A stretch of DNA of 7,465 nucleotides, from contig JAHLFQ010000051.1 in the NCBI GenBank assembly GCA_018883705.1, positions 1 through 7,465 of the forward strand. The letters run 5' to 3'. Every line of letters starts with the position of its first letter. Positions within the stretch are counted from its first letter, which is position 1. Shown here one piece after another: positions 5,767 to 7,465 of this stretch. The DNA is from Candidatus Cellulosilyticum pullistercoris (GTDB taxonomy: Bacteria > Bacillota > Clostridia > Lachnospirales > Cellulosilyticaceae). The notes under the pieces are model-generated. The model was not told the DNA's origin. It did no database searches and worked only from the letters and a program-made list of their open reading frames with translations. Both the position numbers and the translations under genes were made by a program.

Positions 5767-7059
5767 ATGAGAAAAGATAATAGTAAAGGTAATCCCTTAG
5801 CTCTATTACCACTGGGAGTATTTCTTATTTTATTTTTAGGAGTAGGGATTGCAACAAAAGATTTTTATAAAATGCCTGTACTCGTAGCATTTATTATAGC
5901 TACCGCAGTAGCATTTATGTTTAATCGAAAAGAATCTTTTAACAAGAAGATTGAAGTATTTTGTGAAGGAGCAGGCCATGCAGATATTATGATGATGTGT
6001 ATCATTTTTATTTTAGCAGGTGCTTTTGCTCAAGTAGCCGAAGCCATGGGTGGTGTAGAGGCTACTGTTAATTTAAGTTTATCGTTTATTCCATCACAAT
6101 TTTTAATAGGCGGGATATTCCTTATTGCTTGTTTTATTTCCTTATCAATGGGAACTTCAGTAGGAACCATTACAGCTCTAGCGCCTATTGGACTGGGAAT
6201 TGCTGAAGCAACGGGAATACCTGTTCCTCTTGTAACTGGTGCTATTATTGGTGGTGGTATGTTCGGTGATAACTTATCTATGATTTCTGATACAACCATT
6301 ACAGCAGCACGTACACAAGGTTGTGATTTAAGAGATAAGTTTAAAGTGAATTTCTTAATTGTATTACCAGCAGCACTGATTACCGTTGTCATTTTAACAG
6401 TAATGTCAGCAAAGTACCAAACCGGTATTACAGGTGAATACACTTATGAATGGATAAAAGTACTGCCTTATATAGGGGTTCTAATTGGTGCACTTGCAGG
6501 TGTGAATGTGTTTGTTTTATTAGCAGGCGGAACGCTCTTTGCAGGTCTAGTAGGCGTACTAACAGGTAGTTTTGATGTTTTTGAAGCATTAGAGGCAACT
6601 TCAAATGGAATGATTGGTATGGCAGAAATCGTGATTTTATCTATCATTATCGGCGGAACCTTAGAGCTTATTAAACGCAATGGTGGGATTGATTATTTAC
6701 TTGGGTTTATTAAGCGTCGTATTCGTACAAGAAAAGGTGCTGAGTTTGGGATTGCAGCCCTTGTAAGTTTAGTTGATATGTGTACGGCGAATAACACTAT
6801 TGCCATTGTTATGTCAGGCCCCCTTGCAAAAGATATTGCAGAAGAATATGGGATTGACCCAAGAAGAACAGCAAGTATCTTAGATATTTTTGCTGCTTGT
6901 ATTCAAGGAATCATTCCTTATGGAGCGCAACTTCTTATTGCAGCAGGACTAGTAGGTATTTCACCAATGGAAATCTTGGGTTACTTGCATTACCCTATAC
7001 TAATGGGTGTTTGTGGTATTCTTGCAATTATGTTTGGATTCCCAAAGATTAAGAAATAA
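5767..7059 (+). CDS. NhaC-family Na+/H+ antiporter
   Basis: This is an integral membrane transporter of the NhaC family (COG1757), which exchanges Na+ for H+, or in some members couples organic-anion exchange such as malate/lactate. Its 430 residues contain about 10-12 hydrophobic segments, for example at about 9-27, 36-52, 74-95, 112-127, 195-214, 232-265, 283-300, 325-350, 372-395 and 402-424. Family signatures are GTSVGT at 129-134 and GDNLSMISDTT at 167-177, where the Asp/Ser/Thr cluster is the conserved core. A second polar motif, DMCTANNT at 337-344, lies in the C-terminal half. AAGGTGA just upstream of the ATG supports the start. The gene has its own leader and is followed by a strong terminator, so it may be expressed separately from the GH43 gene, though no terminator separates the two. 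The transported ion or substrate cannot be decided from sequence. Confidence 0.88.
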   Translation: MRKDNSKGNPLALLPLGVFLILFLGVGIATKDFYKMPVLVAFIIATAVAFMFNRKESFNKKIEVFCEGAGHADIMMMCIIFILAGAFAQVAEAMGGVEATVNLSLSFIPSQFLIGGIFLIACFISLSMGTSVGTITALAPIGLGIAEATGIPVPLVTGAIIGGGMFGDNLSMISDTTITAARTQGCDLRDKFKVNFLIVLPAALITVVILTVMSAKYQTGITGEYTYEWIKVLPYIGVLIGALAGVNVFVLLAGGTLFAGLVGVLTGSFDVFEALEATSNGMIGMAEIVILSIIIGGTLELIKRNGGIDYLLGFIKRRIRTRKGAEFGIAALVSLVDMCTANNTIAIVMSGPLAKDIAEEYGIDPRRTASILDIFAACIQGIIPYGAQLLIAAGLVGISPMEILGYLHYPILMGVCGILAIMFGFPKIKK

Positions 7060-7067
7060 TCGTAATT

Positions 7068-7118
7068 AAAAAGAAGCTTATTTATTTTAGAGTTATAAAA
7101 TAGATAGGCTTCTTTTTT
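7068..7118 (+). terminator. Strong intrinsic terminator after the NhaC gene
   Basis: The arms 7068-7089 and 7096-7117 pair over 22 bp, with two G-T wobbles, around the 6-nt loop GAGTTA. The base of the stem is AAAAAGAAGC against GCTTCTTTTT, so the 3' arm ends in a run of six T (7113-7118), as in a classic Rho-independent terminator. It starts eight bases after the stop codon. The matching A-run on the 5' side means it could also work in the reverse direction. Confidence 0.88.
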
Positions 7119-7193
7119 GTGCATATATAAGATGATTATGTTACCTTAGTAATAAAATAGATTAATCATTTGGAATAAAAAGAATATATAAAC

Positions 7194-7222
7194 TTGACAT
7201 ATTAATTGTGAAATGATATAAC
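7194..7222 (+). promoter_or_regulatory. Sigma-A promoter for the downstream sensor gene
   Basis: TTGACA (7194-7199) is an exact -35 consensus, separated by the optimal 17 bp from TATAAC (7217-7222), a five-of-six -10 box. Transcription would start near 7229, giving a leader of about 50 bases. It lies just after the NhaC terminator, so the sensor gene forms an independent unit. The consensus is the vegetative type, not the motility sigma type often used for chemotaxis genes. Confidence 0.85.
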
Positions 7223-7277
7223 TTAGCATAAACAATTGTCGTAGGTTGTCAAAATACTTATGTTAGAGGGAGAATAT

Positions 7278-7465
7278 ATGAAAGGATTAAAATTTGGTTT
7301 ATCACAAAGACTTATTATTTTATCATTAGTTCCTGTCATAATCATTGCAGTAGTATCTATCTTGAGTGCCTCTTTCATTTTAAAAAGTAATATTCAAGGT
7401 GCGGTAGAGGATTCTCTTAGAAACACAGCTGTTCTTTTAGAGGAAACTTATAATAATAAATATCA
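7278..7465 (+). CDS. Membrane-anchored sensor, probable methyl-accepting chemotaxis protein (N-terminal fragment)
   Basis: The gene is cut by the window end after 62 codons. The visible part has a short basic cytoplasmic start (MKGLKFGLSQR), a membrane segment at about residues 12-35, then the beginning of an extracellular helical region (SNIQGAVEDSLRNTAVLLEETYNNKY). This layout matches chemotaxis receptors with a Cache-type sensor domain, whose first outer helix often has this pattern. A histidine kinase or diguanylate cyclase with the same front end cannot be excluded, because the signalling domain is missing. AGAGGGAG at 7265-7272, five bases before the ATG, supports the start, and the promoter at 7194-7222 fits it. 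It may sense a sugar or another nutrient, but nothing visible shows the ligand. Confidence 0.6.
   Translation, partial: MKGLKFGLSQRLIILSLVPVIIIAVVSILSASFILKSNIQGAVEDSLRNTAVLLEETYNNKY

Noticed and set aside
6030..6680. Two minus-strand open frames (6030-6443 and 6468-6680) inside the NhaC gene.
   Set aside because: Their Pro/Ile/Thr-rich translations are what the reverse strand of a hydrophobic Gly/Ala-rich membrane gene gives; no independent evidence.
1..7465. CRISPR array, tRNA, rRNA, insertion sequence, phage or defence genes.
   Set aside because: No regular direct-repeat array, cloverleaf, transposase or recognisable mobile or defence gene is visible on either strand.

Overview
The window looks like part of a chromosome from a low-G+C Firmicute, probably a plant-polysaccharide-degrading Clostridia or Lachnospiraceae member. 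This rests on the strong A+T richness (by eye roughly two-thirds A+T), the strong AGGAG-type ribosome binding sites, the lipoprotein-type sugar-binding protein and the clostridial style of the sugar importer. A Cellulosilyticum-like genus is a guess from general resemblance, not something the sequence proves. All recognised genes lie on the + strand.

Layout: positions 1-138 are a leader with an 11-bp hairpin or operator-like inverted repeat, a possible extended -10 promoter and a perfect 12-bp palindrome with the AAGCGCTT core typical of LacI-family operators. Next come two carbohydrate ABC permeases of the LplB/YtcP type (139-1077 and 1077-1949, overlapping by one base) and their lipoprotein solute-binding protein (2003-3514). 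A perfect 18-bp-stem hairpin (3523-3563) closes this block. After a 196-bp gap that holds an 18-bp perfect palindrome is a cytoplasmic GH43 glycosidase of the beta-xylosidase type, with about four ankyrin repeats fused to its N terminus (3711-5636). A 130-bp leader with nested inverted repeats precedes an NhaC-family antiporter (5767-7059), which ends at a strong intrinsic terminator (7068-7118). A good sigma-A promoter (7194-7222) then drives a membrane-anchored sensor, probably a methyl-accepting chemotaxis protein, that runs off the end of the window (7278 onward).

How the genes work together (inference): the binding protein captures an oligosaccharide, the two permeases import it using an ATPase encoded elsewhere, and the cytoplasmic GH43 enzyme cleaves it. 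The GH43 features point to xylo- or arabino-oligosaccharides. The NhaC antiporter may serve ion homeostasis or organic-anion exchange and need not belong to the sugar pathway. The sensor is a separate transcription unit.

The most unusual item is the ankyrin-GH43 fusion. The best non-coding candidates are the palindrome at 3625-3642 and the NhaC leader, whose 3' arm reaches into the ribosome binding site. I see no CRISPR array, tRNA, rRNA, insertion sequence or phage gene.
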